From contig NZ_CP024955.1 in NCBI RefSeq assembly GCF_002804065.1, positions 3,224,001-3,288,000 on the forward strand: DNA of 64,000 nt, given 5' to 3'. Origin of the DNA: Kyrpidia spormannii. GTDB taxonomy: Bacteria > Bacillota > Bacilli > Kyrpidiales > Kyrpidiaceae. Numbering within the stretch: position 1 is the stretch's first letter; every line of letters begins with the position of its first letter. The translations under genes were made by a program, and so were the position numbers. The notes beneath the pieces were generated by a model. The model did not search any database and was not told the origin of the DNA. It saw only the letters and a program-made list of their open reading frames with translations. Below, piece after piece: positions 1 through 8,508 of this stretch.

Positions 1-1882
1 CGACGGCCTTCGTGTAAAACAAGATCAATGACGCGAAGAGCAGGAGCACCACCGCGAGGAAGAACAGGTTGCGCTTCTTGCGGCTGTGCACCATGGCCAT
101 GAGCACACCCGCGTACATCCGGGAGACCCGGCCGCCGTGCTCTTCGCCGACGTGATACCCGTTGCCGACGTGATCCCCGTTGCCAGAGCGTCCCCCTTCG
201 GCCCCGGGGCCGTCTTCGGACGCGCCTCCCGTCGACATCCCCACACCTGGCGCACCCCCCGGCGACGACGCCGGTCCCACGGCCACCGTACCCTCATCCC
301 CGCCGCCCACACCGGCCGCCGCCGGGACCGCCGCCTTCGGCTCATCCCGCTTCAGCAGCCGCAGCCCAAACCAGGGCGTGACGATAAAAGCCACGAGCAG
401 CGAGAAAAACATCGCAATCGAGGCGTTGATGGGAATCGGCGCCATATACGGCCCCATGAGCCCGCGAACGAAAGCCATGGGAATCAACACGGCAATGACC
501 GTAAAAGTCGCGAGGATCGTGGGATTTCCCACCTCGTCCACCGAATGGACCGCCGCATCCAAGGGCTTGAGCGTTCGCATCCGGAACCACCGGTGCATAT
601 TCTCCACGACGACAATGGCGTCGTCCACCAGGATCCCGATGGCAAAGATCAAAGCAAAAAGCGTCACCCGGTTCAGGGTGTACCCGTGCATGTAACTCAG
701 GAACAAAGCCAGCGCCAGGGTCACGGGCACCGCGATGCCCACCACGATGGCCTCCCGGATTCCGAGCACCACCCCGATGAGCAGGATCACCGACGCCGTG
801 GCGATGAGCAGGTGATCGATCAGCTCATTGGCCTTTTCCATCGCCGTCTCTCCGTAATCCCGGGTCACCGTGACCTGCACGTCCGAAGGGATGACCTTGC
901 CCTTGAGATCATCCACCTTCTTGATGACGTCGTTCGCCACCCAGACCGCATTGGTCCCGGGCTTTTTCGAGACGGAGATGGTCACTGCGGGGAAGATGCG
1001 CCCGGGGGGCTCGGTCACGCCTTTGTCCGCCGCCCGGGGCCCGGTCCCAAAGAGGACGTACTGATTGACCTCGGAAGGTCCGTCCGTCACCGTGGCCACG
1101 TCTTTCAGAAACACCGGGCGCTGCTCATAAACCCCGACCACCAAGTTCTTGACCTGTTCGGGATCCACCAGATACGTCCCGGCTTTGACCTTGAACTGCT
1201 TGTTCGCCTCGGCGAACTGGCCGGCGTCCAGGGACTGGTTCCCGCTCTGGAGCGTCCTTTCCAGTGTCAGCGGCGAAATCCCGTAGGCCGCCAACCGGGT
1301 GGGATCGACCTCCACCCGGACTTGCCGCTCCCGGCCGCCGATCACCTGGACCTTGGCGACGTTTTCCACCCGGTTGACCTCGTCGGCCACCACCGCAGTG
1401 ATCCGCCGCAAATCGTAGTCGTTGAGCTTGTTGCTCCACAGGGTCACCGAGACGATGGGCACATCGTCGATGGTCATCGGCTTGACCAAGGGCTGGCCCA
1501 CGCCGGGGGGAACCTCATCCATGTTGGACATCACTTCGTTATAGGTGCGGACCACCGCGTCGTTCAGGTCGGTACCAACATAGTACCGAAGCGTGATCAG
1601 CGCCTGACCGGGCTGGGATGTAGAATAGATATACTCGACCCCTTTGATCTTCCAGAGCTTCTTTTCGAGAACTTTCGTCACCCGGTCCTCCACGTCTTTC
1701 GCCGTGGCACCGGGATAAGGGACGAAAATATCGATCATCGGCACGGAGATCTGGGGTTCTTCTTCCCGGGGCGTGTTCAGCACCGCCAGCACGCCCATCA
1801 ACAGCGCGGCCAGCACCAAAAGCGGCGTGATCTTAGAATTGATGAATGCCTTGGCGATTCTGCCCGAGAGGCCGATCTTCAT
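1..1882 (-). CDS. RND-family efflux pump, N-terminal part (cut by window start)
   Basis: Inner-membrane proton-driven efflux transporter of the AcrB/CusA superfamily; 627 codons lie in the window and the C-terminal part runs off the left edge. Seen: an N-terminal membrane segment (about residues 15-37), a long extracytoplasmic porter region with the conserved EEEPQI and YPGATA patterns, then several membrane helices. One helix carries the proton-relay pattern GILVDDAIVVVEN with its acidic pair. A Gly/Ala/Pro-rich loop of about 60 residues follows the helix cluster and precedes a second positively charged membrane entry. The ATG at 1882 overlaps the adaptor stop codon (ATGA), so the two genes are translationally coupled. 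Substrate (drug, metal or solvent) cannot be deduced. Confidence 0.9.
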   Translation of the reverse strand, partial: MKIGLSGRIAKAFINSKITPLLVLAALLMGVLAVLNTPREEEPQISVPMIDIFVPYPGATAKDVEDRVTKVLEKKLWKIKGVEYIYSTSQPGQALITLRYYVGTDLNDAVVRTYNEVMSNMDEVPPGVGQPLVKPMTIDDVPIVSVTLWSNKLNDYDLRRITAVVADEVNRVENVAKVQVIGGRERQVRVEVDPTRLAAYGISPLTLERTLQSGNQSLDAGQFAEANKQFKVKAGTYLVDPEQVKNLVVGVYEQRPVFLKDVATVTDGPSEVNQYVLFGTGPRAADKGVTEPPGRIFPAVTISVSKKPGTNAVWVANDVIKKVDDLKGKVIPSDVQVTVTRDYGETAMEKANELIDHLLIATASVILLIGVVLGIREAIVVGIAVPVTLALALFLSYMHGYTLNRVTLFALIFAIGILVDDAIVVVENMHRWFRMRTLKPLDAAVHSVDEVGNPTILATFTVIAVLIPMAFVRGLMGPYMAPIPINASIAMFFSLLVAFIVTPWFGLRLLKRDEPKAAVPAAAGVGGGDEGTVAVGPASSPGGAPGVGMSTGGASEDGPGAEGGRSGNGDHVGNGYHVGEEHGGRVSRMYAGVLMAMVHSRKKRNLFFLAVVLLLFASLILFYTKAV

Positions 1883-3141
1883 GAGCCGGTCCTCACTTCC
1901 GCCCCGTCGCTCACCCGATCCACGCCGGAGACGACGATCCGTTCACCGGGGTTCAGCCCGCTCAGCACCTCGACCTGATCCCCGGATTCCCGACCCAATG
2001 ATACATAACGAAGATGGGCCCGGTTCTGGTTATCCACCGTATACACCCCTGTGAATTGCGACCAGCGCACCACCGCCGCCTTCGGGATGAAAATCTTGTC
2101 GTTCGGCCCGCCGGTGCCGAGGACCGCCTCGCCAAACATTCCCGGCCGCACCTCCACATCGCCGGGAAGGCGTATCTTCATTTTAAAAGTCCGGCTGGCG
2201 GGATCGATCCGGGGAGTGATCTCGTACACCGTCCCGGTAACCGACCGGTTCAAAGCCGGAATGTGCACCGAGACGGTATCACCGATTTTCATGGCCGCGG
2301 CCAGTTTCTCTTCGGCATAGACCTCCAGGGCGAAGGGCCCTTTTTCCACCGTCAGGAGAGGCATCCCAGGGCTCGCCATGTCTCCTTCATTCACCGTCTT
2401 CGAGGTCACGAACCCGTCAAAGGGCGCTTTCAGGACGGTGTCGCTCAGATTGGCGGACGCCGCCTGGACCGAAGCCTGGGCCTGACCCAAGGCCGCTTGG
2501 GCTTCACCGAGCCGGGCCTGGGCTTCCGCCTTCTGGGCCAGAGCCCCCTGAAGGGCGGCCTGGGCTTGGTCATACTGAGCCTTTGCCGCCTGGTAGCGCG
2601 TCTGGGCGTGATCGTAATCCTGGCGGCTCGCCGCACCGGCTTCGTACAGCGATTGGGTGCGTTCAAAATCTGATTGAGCGCCCTGAAGGTTCGCCTGGGC
2701 CGCTTGTAGACTGGCCTGGGATTGCCGGATCGCCTCGTCGATCTGCGCCTGAACCGACTGGGCCGCCTGAACTCCGGCCTGGGCCTGGGCACTGCCCGCC
2801 TGGGCTTGTTTGACAGCCGCCGCCAAGGGTTCCGGATTCAGGACCACCAAGGTCTGGCCTTGCTTGACAAAATCCCCCTCCTTCACCAACACCTGCTGCA
2901 CCGAGGCCATGATTTTGCTGGCGACCTGGGAGGTCCCGTCGGCGACCACGGTGCCGGGCACCGTGACACCGGTGTGGTCCGCCGATTGTTCCACCGCGGC
3001 CACCTTGACCCCGCTGATGCTCGCGGGGGCCCGTTCGGCGGTGCCTGGAGGAATCTTATGTACGAGGACACCGCTCAGGACCAGGAGGAACCCTCCCAGG
3101 GGGACGCCGAGGAACAGCACACCCTTCACCCACGTTTTCAT
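1879..3141 (-). CDS. RND/HlyD-type periplasmic adaptor (membrane fusion protein)
   Basis: Adaptor subunit partnering the RND pump that follows it. The 420-residue protein starts with a short cytoplasmic tail and one membrane anchor (about residues 8-27). It continues into a split biotinyl-lipoyl-like domain, a long Ala/Gln-rich helical hairpin (about 95-235, heptad-like AQA repeats), a second lipoyl half around DTVLKAPFDGFV, and beta-barrel/membrane-proximal regions ending in a GLNPGERIVVSG element. Start chosen at the ATG at 3141, with AAAGGTGG upstream on the minus strand and directly before the anchor; the reading frame extends 60 codons further upstream without a plausible signal. A TATAAT-like box at 3286-3291 on the minus strand may serve the pair, but its -35 is weak. 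Confidence 0.9.
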   Translation of the reverse strand: MKTWVKGVLFLGVPLGGFLLVLSGVLVHKIPPGTAERAPASISGVKVAAVEQSADHTGVTVPGTVVADGTSQVASKIMASVQQVLVKEGDFVKQGQTLVVLNPEPLAAAVKQAQAGSAQAQAGVQAAQSVQAQIDEAIRQSQASLQAAQANLQGAQSDFERTQSLYEAGAASRQDYDHAQTRYQAAKAQYDQAQAALQGALAQKAEAQARLGEAQAALGQAQASVQAASANLSDTVLKAPFDGFVTSKTVNEGDMASPGMPLLTVEKGPFALEVYAEEKLAAAMKIGDTVSVHIPALNRSVTGTVYEITPRIDPASRTFKMKIRLPGDVEVRPGMFGEAVLGTGGPNDKIFIPKAAVVRWSQFTGVYTVDNQNRAHLRYVSLGRESGDQVEVLSGLNPGERIVVSGVDRVSDGAEVRTGS

Positions 3142-3447
3142 ACCTACCACCTTTCTGCCGATGAACCGTCCAAGATGCAAGTCGGGGCGAAAGCACCGGT
3201 CACCCCTTCGGAGATCTCCCCGAGCTGCGCTTCGGACGAACCGAAACCTTCCGTCACCTCCCTGGCCTTCCGGGCAGGCCTCGGCATTATACCCTACCCG
3301 GTACCCTGTTTCACACAACATTATTATGGTAGGAGGGCGGAATCCATGTCAAGCTGCCTTTGACTTTGCGGATTTTCCGTGTCATCCTGGGTAAAAAAGC
3401 GGAACCCGCAATACGGTATGTCGCGGGCGGTGGGAGGGGGAGGATTC
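3142..3447. other. Intergenic region between divergent adaptor and yigZ-like genes
   Basis: 306 bases with no convincing gene. The left part is the leader of the efflux operon (minus strand). The right part holds the purine-rich ribosome site for the yigZ-like gene at 3431-3442. A TATAAT hexamer sits on the minus strand at 3286-3291; a poor -35 makes it only a candidate promoter. No terminator or repeat was noticed. Confidence 0.4.
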
Positions 3448-4140
3448 GTGGAAACTTATCAAACAGTCGGGCGACAAAGCGAGGTGGAGATTGTCATCAA
3501 GAAATCCCGGTTCATTGGCCGGGCGGCTCCGGTGGCCAGCGAAGAGGAAGCCGTCTCCCTCCTGGAGGCGATCCGGCGGAAGCACTGGGATGCCACCCAC
3601 AACTGTTACGCCTACACCATCGGCCCCCATTCCGAGATCCAGCGCTCCAGCGACGACGGGGAACCTGCCGGCACCGCCGGGCGCCCGATCCTCGAAGTTT
3701 TGCACCACATGAACCTGCGGGACACCCTCGTGGTGGTCACCCGGTATTTTGGCGGGGTCCTGCTCGGGGCCGGGGGACTGGTCCGGGCCTACGGGCATGC
3801 GGCCTCCGAGGCGGTGCGGGCGGCCGGCATTCTCAGCCGCCGCCCCTATGTCCGGGTCCGAATCCGCATCCCCTACCCCGCCTTCGGCAAACTGGACCAT
3901 CGCCTGGCCCAACGCGGCTGGCCCCGGGAGGAGCCGGTGTTCGCCGAAGACGTTCGGCTCACCGTCTACGTTCCCCGAGGCCGCGAACACGAATGCCAAT
4001 CTGTGGCGGCGGACGCCACCGGCGGTCAGGTGGACCTCCGATTCGAGGAGGAGGTCTGGTTGGACGAGGTGGACGGGGCAGCCCGGGTCCCTTCCGCCTT
4101 ATCGGGGGATTTCTCCGGCTCCAATTCCCCCGAAGGGTGA
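3448..4140 (+). CDS. YigZ/IMPACT-family protein (YvyE-like)
   Basis: Member of the UPF0029/IMPACT family (YigZ in E. coli, YvyE in B. subtilis). Family members are linked to translation or ribosome-associated regulation, but the biochemical role is unsettled. The family signatures are visible: THNCYAYTIG, SSDDGEPAGTAG and TRYFGGVLLGAGGLVRAYG in the N-terminal half, then the C-terminal ferredoxin-like region. The GTG at 3448 is preferred because GGGAGGGGGAGG lies just upstream and METYQTVG is a family-like start; an ATG frame opens 23 codons earlier. The C-terminal ~35 residues overlap the 3' end of the convergent ComK-like gene. Confidence 0.9.
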   Translation: METYQTVGRQSEVEIVIKKSRFIGRAAPVASEEEAVSLLEAIRRKHWDATHNCYAYTIGPHSEIQRSSDDGEPAGTAGRPILEVLHHMNLRDTLVVVTRYFGGVLLGAGGLVRAYGHAASEAVRAAGILSRRPYVRVRIRIPYPAFGKLDHRLAQRGWPREEPVFAEDVRLTVYVPRGREHECQSVAADATGGQVDLRFEEEVWLDEVDGAARVPSALSGDFSGSNSPEG

Positions 4141-4685
4141 ATCCGGCGAAGCTCCGCCGGCGGGACCTGCTCCGTTCCCCGGGGCCGCCCCAGCCAAATC
4201 GGCAACCGCCGTTCCACCATGCGCAGTTGATACAACCACTCGATGTGCCGGGCGCGATTCAACTGTTCCTCCACCGAGCGAAGCCTCTGCCTCAGAGAAA
4301 TAATGCACCCGGCGACAATGAGTTCCGTGACCCCTTCCGCCGATACCTGAAGACCTTGAATACAGGAAAGATCAAAATACCCATAGACTTCATCTCCGGG
4401 GATGACGGCGGTGCGAACCTTGAGGGGCACCAGCAGAAATTGATCGTGGAGCGCCAGGGGCACCAGCAACTTTCTGGCCACCTCCCGGCCATAAATTTCG
4501 CGCACTTGTCGCAGATCCACCGCCAGAGAGGCGGCCAGACTCTTGAGCAGCCGGGAAGCGGAGGTGGGAAGGAGGTCGAATTCGCCATTCTTCCAGAGGA
4601 CAAGGGTGACATCTCCCATTTGGTTGTAGACCGGCCAGAACGCCCCGAGTTCCCAGACCTCCCGACCCAAATCCAAAAACTGCAT
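4026..4685 (-). CDS. ComK-like competence transcription factor (tentative)
   Basis: 219 residues, no strong textbook signature. The order of patches in residues ~50-150 resembles ComK: an Asp/Arg and Tyr-Gly-Arg stretch (VREIYGREVARK), a VPLALHDQFLLVPLKV core comparable to ComK's PPIMVDPSNQIFLFPTLS, an aromatic patch, and a 'gVTeLIVaG...I..RQR..SVEEQLNRA' tail comparable to ComK's 'EVTFSNGKTM..SYNSFENQVYRTA'. In ComK these form a DNA-binding activator of competence genes. The last ~50 residues (charged, Pro/Ser-rich) exceed the usual length and overlap yigZ-like by 115 bases. Start ATG at 4685 has GGGGGT about 11 bases upstream. Divergent from a small sigma factor. The assignment is by eye and could be wrong. 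Confidence 0.5.
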   Translation of the reverse strand: MQFLDLGREVWELGAFWPVYNQMGDVTLVLWKNGEFDLLPTSASRLLKSLAASLAVDLRQVREIYGREVARKLLVPLALHDQFLLVPLKVRTAVIPGDEVYGYFDLSCIQGLQVSAEGVTELIVAGCIISLRQRLRSVEEQLNRARHIEWLYQLRMVERRLPIWLGRPRGTEQVPPAELRRIHPSGELEPEKSPDKAEGTRAAPSTSSNQTSSSNRRST

Positions 4686-4942
4686 GTTCGATGAGACCCC
4701 CTTTACTTGAATGAAATATTATCAATAAAACCATAACGAAATACTCAATACTTGTCTAGCTATTAAGAGTGGTTCGCCTCTTCATTATCCATTTTTAAAA
4801 AGTCATTCTTCACTTGTAAAAATTCAGCGCCCTCTCCCCCGCCAAGTTGTGGAAACTGACAGCCTGACCCCGGGGATTGCGCGTTCTATCCTCAAGATGC
4901 GCGCAATATCCACCGGAGGCCTCCGGGGAAAGGACTGGACAG
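4686..4942. promoter_or_regulatory. AT-rich divergent control region between comK-like and sigma-factor genes
   Basis: About 130 bases (4700-4830) are strikingly AT-rich in an otherwise GC-rich window. They hold several A- and T-runs, including an AAAA-N5-TTCT arrangement near 4796-4811 that differs by one base from the ComK half-site AAAA-N5-TTTT, and GATAAT/TAATAT-like minus-strand -10 candidates around 4709-4716. The remainder runs to the AAAGGA ribosome site of the sigma gene. Regulatory use is an inference from composition and layout. Confidence 0.4.
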
Positions 4943-5497
4943 ATGATTCCACCCATTCCACCGGATCTGCTGATCGAAGCCCGGGCCGGACGCCCGGCTG
5001 CTGTGGCGGAGCTCTGGCTTCACCTGCGGCCCCTGGCCGCCATGGTCGCAAGGAAATACCAAAACATCGATCGGGAAGACGCCGAAGGGGAAGCGGCCCT
5101 GATTTACCTTGAGGTGCTCCAGATATGGGATCCCGACCGCGGAGTGCCCTTCCCGGCTTTCTTCGCCCGAAAATTTCACCACCGGCTGTGGACCCTGGTG
5201 AGGCGGACATCTCGGGAGACGCAAAAACGGGCGAGCTCTGGAGGGCAAGCGGAGGATGGGGGACCCGGGGACATCTTTGCGCTGCTTCGGGACCCCCGAT
5301 GGGCCGAGCCCTTTCTGGAGGCGGAAATCCGGCTGCTCCTGGCGGGACTCGCGCCCCGGGAACGCCGGGTTCTCGCCGGCCTCCTGAGCGGGCTGCCCTT
5401 GTCGGCACTGGCCAAACAAGAAGGGGTCGCCCGCCAGAGCGTCACATATCACCTGCGTCGAGCCTTGAAAAAGTTGGGGCACGACTGGGGAAGATAA
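4943..5497 (+). CDS. Sigma-70 family RNA polymerase sigma factor (small, region 2 + region 4)
   Basis: 184-residue alternative sigma factor. Residues ~10-90 form region 2 (helical AVAELWLHLRPLAAMVARKY, acidic DREDAEGEAALIYLEVLQ, then the aromatic/basic FPAFFARKFHHRLWTLVRR segment expected to contact the -10 element). After a linker, residues ~135-180 form a region-4 helix-turn-helix (LAPRERRVLAGLLSGLPLSALAKQEG then a recognition helix with ARQSVTYHLRRAL). No region 3 and no anti-sigma gene next to it. ATG at 4943 chosen: AAAGGA lies about 8 bases upstream; the frame is open 22 codons further. Divergent from the ComK-like gene. Regulon unknown. Confidence 0.85.
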   Translation: MIPPIPPDLLIEARAGRPAAVAELWLHLRPLAAMVARKYQNIDREDAEGEAALIYLEVLQIWDPDRGVPFPAFFARKFHHRLWTLVRRTSRETQKRASSGGQAEDGGPGDIFALLRDPRWAEPFLEAEIRLLLAGLAPRERRVLAGLLSGLPLSALAKQEGVARQSVTYHLRRALKKLGHDWGR

Positions 5498-5567
5498 AAA
5501 AGAGGATAAAAGGGGCCTGAACACGCAGCGGGCCGGGCGGCCACCTGGGCGGCCCTCCGGCCCTCGC

Positions 5568-6005
5568 TCATTCCGCGGGGGGATCTCCCACCGCAAACAT
5601 CAACTCACCCTCGGCCACAACCCGGTCTCCTACCAGGGCCCGGCCTTCGCCCTTGCCCACCGACCCTTTCAAGCGGGTCATCTGGACCTCCAGGCGCAGC
5701 TGATCCCCGGGCCGGACCTGCTGCCGGAACCGGAAGCGGTCGATCCCGGCAAAAAAGCCGATCTTCCCCCGATAAGCATCGGCGGAAAGGATCGCTACAG
5801 CACCGGTTTGGGCCAGGGCTTCCACGATCAACACGCCGGGCATCACAGCGTATTGGGGAAAATGCCCGACAAAAAACGGTTCGTTGACGGTGACGTTCTT
5901 GATCCCCACCGCCCGGACGCCGGGTTCCACCTCCAGAATGCAATCCACCAGCAAAAACGGCGGCCGGTGCGGCAGGATTTGTTGAATCTGCTCAGTATGA
6001 AGCAA
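5568..6005 (-). CDS. fabZ: (3R)-hydroxyacyl-[acyl-carrier-protein] dehydratase FabZ
   Basis: Cytosolic dehydratase of type II fatty-acid synthesis, converting 3-hydroxyacyl-ACP to trans-2-enoyl-ACP. 145 residues, normal for FabZ, with the [10 protein letters not shown] start and the hot-dog-fold active-site segment [21 protein letters not shown]-type (catalytic His of GHFP and Glu of VEALAQ both present). The initiation codon is TTG, supported by GGAGGTG seven bases upstream and by the family's usual N-terminus. It closes the spoIIID-flhO-flhP cluster as in Bacillus. A GC-rich inverted repeat (about 5531-5564) lies beyond its 3' end but lacks an adjacent U-run. Confidence 0.96.
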   Translation of the reverse strand: MLHTEQIQQILPHRPPFLLVDCILEVEPGVRAVGIKNVTVNEPFFVGHFPQYAVMPGVLIVEALAQTGAVAILSADAYRGKIGFFAGIDRFRFRQQVRPGDQLRLEVQMTRLKGSVGKGEGRALVGDRVVAEGELMFAVGDPPAE

Positions 6006-6200
6006 TGTGTGTCACCTCCAGGGGCTAGACGGAGAACCACCCATTCCCGAACATCCGGGGGCCTCGGCAGCGCATGAGGGGGGGCCAGCGGCCCACACTA
6101 GTCGTACCGCCCTCACTTCCGCGGAACCGGGCGTTGACATAAAAAGCACCTTCCCTTTCCGGGGACGGTGCTCCGGTACATAATCCGGCCCGGCGGCGGA

Positions 6201-6722
6201 TCATGCGGAGGATTGGTTCACTTCGCGAATCTTCGACAAATAAATAAAGCTCGTCAAAAACGAGAACCCCACCGTCAACCACAACAGCTCCGTCATCACC
6301 GGCCACTCGAACAGAACAGCCACCACGGTGATGTAGTACAAAACAGTGGTCGCCTTTCCCCAAATCATCGCGGGAATGATCTTCTTGCCCCGGCGGTGGA
6401 GCACCCCGGCGCTGACGATCATCGCAACCTCCCGCAAGGCCAAAAGCCCGGCCATCCACCACTGCACCCGGCCGTCGACCACGAAGGAAACGAGAACCGC
6501 CACCATCATCAGCTTGTCCGCCAAGGGGTCCAGCATGATCCCCAGCTCCGTCACCTGGCGATGCCGCCTCGCCCAATACCCGTCGAGTACATCCGTCAGC
6601 CCGGCCATCATGAGCACTACTAAGGCGCCTTCCATATTCCAGGGCCGAGGCGAAAAAAACACGATTACATACACCGGGATGAGCATAAACCGGACGATGG
6701 TGAGGGCGTTGGGTATGTTCAC
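6201..6722 (-). CDS. CDP-alcohol phosphatidyltransferase family protein (PgsA-like)
   Basis: Membrane enzyme that transfers a phosphatidyl group from CDP-diacylglycerol to an alcohol, most likely glycerol-3-phosphate for phosphatidylglycerol synthesis, or a cardiolipin-type acceptor. 173 residues with about five membrane helices. The signature D-x2-D-G-x2-A-R-x8-G-x3-D-x3-D is complete (DVLDGYWAR followed by GIMLDPLAD), so it should be active. Start GTG at 6722 chosen for the strong GAGGAGGT site and a family-like VNIPNALTIVRF N-terminus. Lies between flhP and fabZ. The exact acceptor alcohol is not determined by these motifs. Confidence 0.85.
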   Translation of the reverse strand: MNIPNALTIVRFMLIPVYVIVFFSPRPWNMEGALVVLMMAGLTDVLDGYWARRHRQVTELGIMLDPLADKLMMVAVLVSFVVDGRVQWWMAGLLALREVAMIVSAGVLHRRGKKIIPAMIWGKATTVLYYITVVAVLFEWPVMTELLWLTVGFSFLTSFIYLSKIREVNQSSA

Positions 6723-6816
6723 GGGGTGACCTCCTCGAAACAATCCAAACATCATTATACTGCCCCGTGACAGGCCCGGCAATGAAATTGCATCCCCAAA
6801 ATCCCAAGTATCCCGG

Positions 6817-7614
6817 TTAGCCCCGCAGATTGTTCGCCATGCTCATCATCTGATCCGCGGTGAGCACCGCCCGGGCACTGAGGGCGTACAAGCGCTCCGC
6901 CTCCATGAGTTTGGTCATCACATCGGTGAGATCCACATTCGAGGCCTCCAGATACCCTTGCCGCAACCGTCCAAAGCGCAAAGGATCCGGGACGTCCGCC
7001 GGGGTGAGGGGGACCTCGGTGCCGGCGTCGTAAAGATTGTTCCCAGCCTTGATCAACCGCTGGGGGTGATCGAACACCACCCGACCGAGCACGGCAATAT
7101 CTGTTGGCGTCCCTGCCACAGACCCTGTGATTCGCCCGTCCGGCCCAATGGCGAGGGTCGAGAGATCCACCCCGGTCAAATCGATGGGCGCTCCGTATTC
7201 ATCCAGTACGACGTGGCCGTCCGCCGTCACGAGAGTGGCTTGACCTGCGGGATCCACCGACACTTGAAAAGACCCATCCCGGGTGTAGCGGATGCCCTCG
7301 GGCCCAGATACGACGAAAAATCCTTCCCCTTCCCAGGCGACGTCCAACTTTCGCCCCGTCTCTTGCAGCGGCCCCTGGCTCCAGTCGGATACCCGGGCCG
7401 CCGCCCGAACCCCGCTTCCCACCGGCAGCCCCGGCGGCGTGTCCGGGGCGGGGATCCGAACCCCCGGAGCGTAATGAACGGCCAATAAATCTGAGAAAGC
7501 GAGATCCTCGCTTTTGTACCCCGTGGTGTTTATGTTTGCCGCATCGTTCGCCATGGCGTTCACCCAATGGCTCGCGGCGCTCATCCCCGATGCGCCGGTC
7601 CACAGCACCCTCAT
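6817..7614 (-). CDS. flhP: Flagellar hook-basal body protein FlhP (FlgG family)
   Basis: Distal-rod/hook-basal-body component exported through the flagellar type III apparatus. 265 residues. The N-terminal heptad segment has the FlgG-type 'ASGM...NAMANDAANINTTGYK' pattern and the C-terminal helix ends in 'GYLEASNVDLTDVMTKLMEAERLYALSARAVLTADQMM'-like sequence, both family hallmarks; the middle (FFVV...YTRDGSF) is the FlgE/F/G core. Paired with flhO immediately upstream, the same order as in Bacillus, where both sit near spoIIID and away from the main flagellar cluster. Co-transcription with flhO is likely (72-base gap). Confidence 0.93.
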   Translation of the reverse strand: MRVLWTGASGMSAASHWVNAMANDAANINTTGYKSEDLAFSDLLAVHYAPGVRIPAPDTPPGLPVGSGVRAAARVSDWSQGPLQETGRKLDVAWEGEGFFVVSGPEGIRYTRDGSFQVSVDPAGQATLVTADGHVVLDEYGAPIDLTGVDLSTLAIGPDGRITGSVAGTPTDIAVLGRVVFDHPQRLIKAGNNLYDAGTEVPLTPADVPDPLRFGRLRQGYLEASNVDLTDVMTKLMEAERLYALSARAVLTADQMMSMANNLRG

Positions 7615-7686
7615 CCTCCGAACCCCCTTCTACGTTCTCCCGGTTCAACAGTTTTTGGCACGGGGCCATTACCCGTCCCGCGAAAA

Positions 7687-8508
7687 TTACGCGTTTACCC
7701 GCCCGACCTGGTTGACCAGCTTGTCCATGCTCTGGTCCACGGTGTGAATGACCTTTTGGTTCGCCTCATAGGCTCGGACAACGTCGATCATCTGGACCAT
7801 CGTCTGACCGGGGTCCACGTTCGACTGCTCCAAGAACCCTTGGCGCACCTGGGCGAACGAGGGAACCAACCCGCCCGCCGCGCCCGGTGTGAGCACATAG
7901 ACGCCCGTGCCTTGTTTCTGGAGCGCGGCCACCGGCGCGTCCACCACCGCCAAGCCTCCGAACACTTCCGCCCCGGTCCCATCGTAGGTGTGCACCGCCC
8001 CCGAAGCGTCCAACGCCACCGAAGAGCCCGGGATCACTTGACCGTTCGGCCCCGCCGCCAGCACCCGATATCCATCCCCGGTATACAACTGCCCGTTCGG
8101 CCCTTCGATAAACTGCCCGTCCCGGGTGAGCAGAACCTGCCCGTTCGGGCCCTCCACCGCAAAAAAAGCCTCCACCCCGCCGGGCCGGCTTTGCCTCCCC
8201 GGCGGATCGATCAAGGCAAAATCCTGGTTGCGCTTCGTCTCCACCAAGGGGCCCGGCGTAAACCGGGGCGGCGCGTCCTCCATCGTCGCCCCCAGGTTGA
8301 GTGGCCCGACCCCGGGAGCGAGGGGGAGGGAGATGTCGGAGGCCGGGCTTCCCAGCCGGCGCAGAAACAAATCGCCAAAGGTTCGCAGGGAGGGCTCGTC
8401 CTGCTTGTACCCCGGCGTGGAGGCGTTGACGAGGTTATTCGCCACGATCTCCTCCCGGCGCTGCTGGGCGATCATCCCAGACGCCGCAATATAGAGGCCA
8501 CGAATCAT
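7687..8508 (-). CDS. flhO: Flagellar hook-basal body protein FlhO (FlgF/FlgG family)
   Basis: Rod protein of the flagellar basal body, 273 residues. Seen: N-terminal 'MIRGLYIAASGM..QQRREEIVANNLVNASTPGYKQD', a middle FFAV...LTRDGQF core, and the C-terminal 'QGFLEQSNVDPGQTMVQMIDVVRAYEANQKVIHTVDQSMDK' helix typical of FlgG-like axial proteins. Start ATG at 8508 fits the family N-terminus; the frame is open 55 codons upstream but that part has no family similarity. No mbl gene precedes it, unlike in Bacillus. Confidence 0.93.
   Translation of the reverse strand: MIRGLYIAASGMIAQQRREEIVANNLVNASTPGYKQDEPSLRTFGDLFLRRLGSPASDISLPLAPGVGPLNLGATMEDAPPRFTPGPLVETKRNQDFALIDPPGRQSRPGGVEAFFAVEGPNGQVLLTRDGQFIEGPNGQLYTGDGYRVLAAGPNGQVIPGSSVALDASGAVHTYDGTGAEVFGGLAVVDAPVAALQKQGTGVYVLTPGAAGGLVPSFAQVRQGFLEQSNVDPGQTMVQMIDVVRAYEANQKVIHTVDQSMDKLVNQVGRVNA

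Noticed and set aside
86-1978. Long plus-strand open frame (630 codons)
   Set aside because: Antisense shadow of the RND pump; translation is His/Arg/Pro-rich without motifs, whereas the minus strand reads a clear transporter.
5531-5564. Terminator after fabZ
   Set aside because: GC-rich inverted repeat is real, but the nearest U-run on the minus strand is ~20 bases away, too far for an intrinsic terminator.
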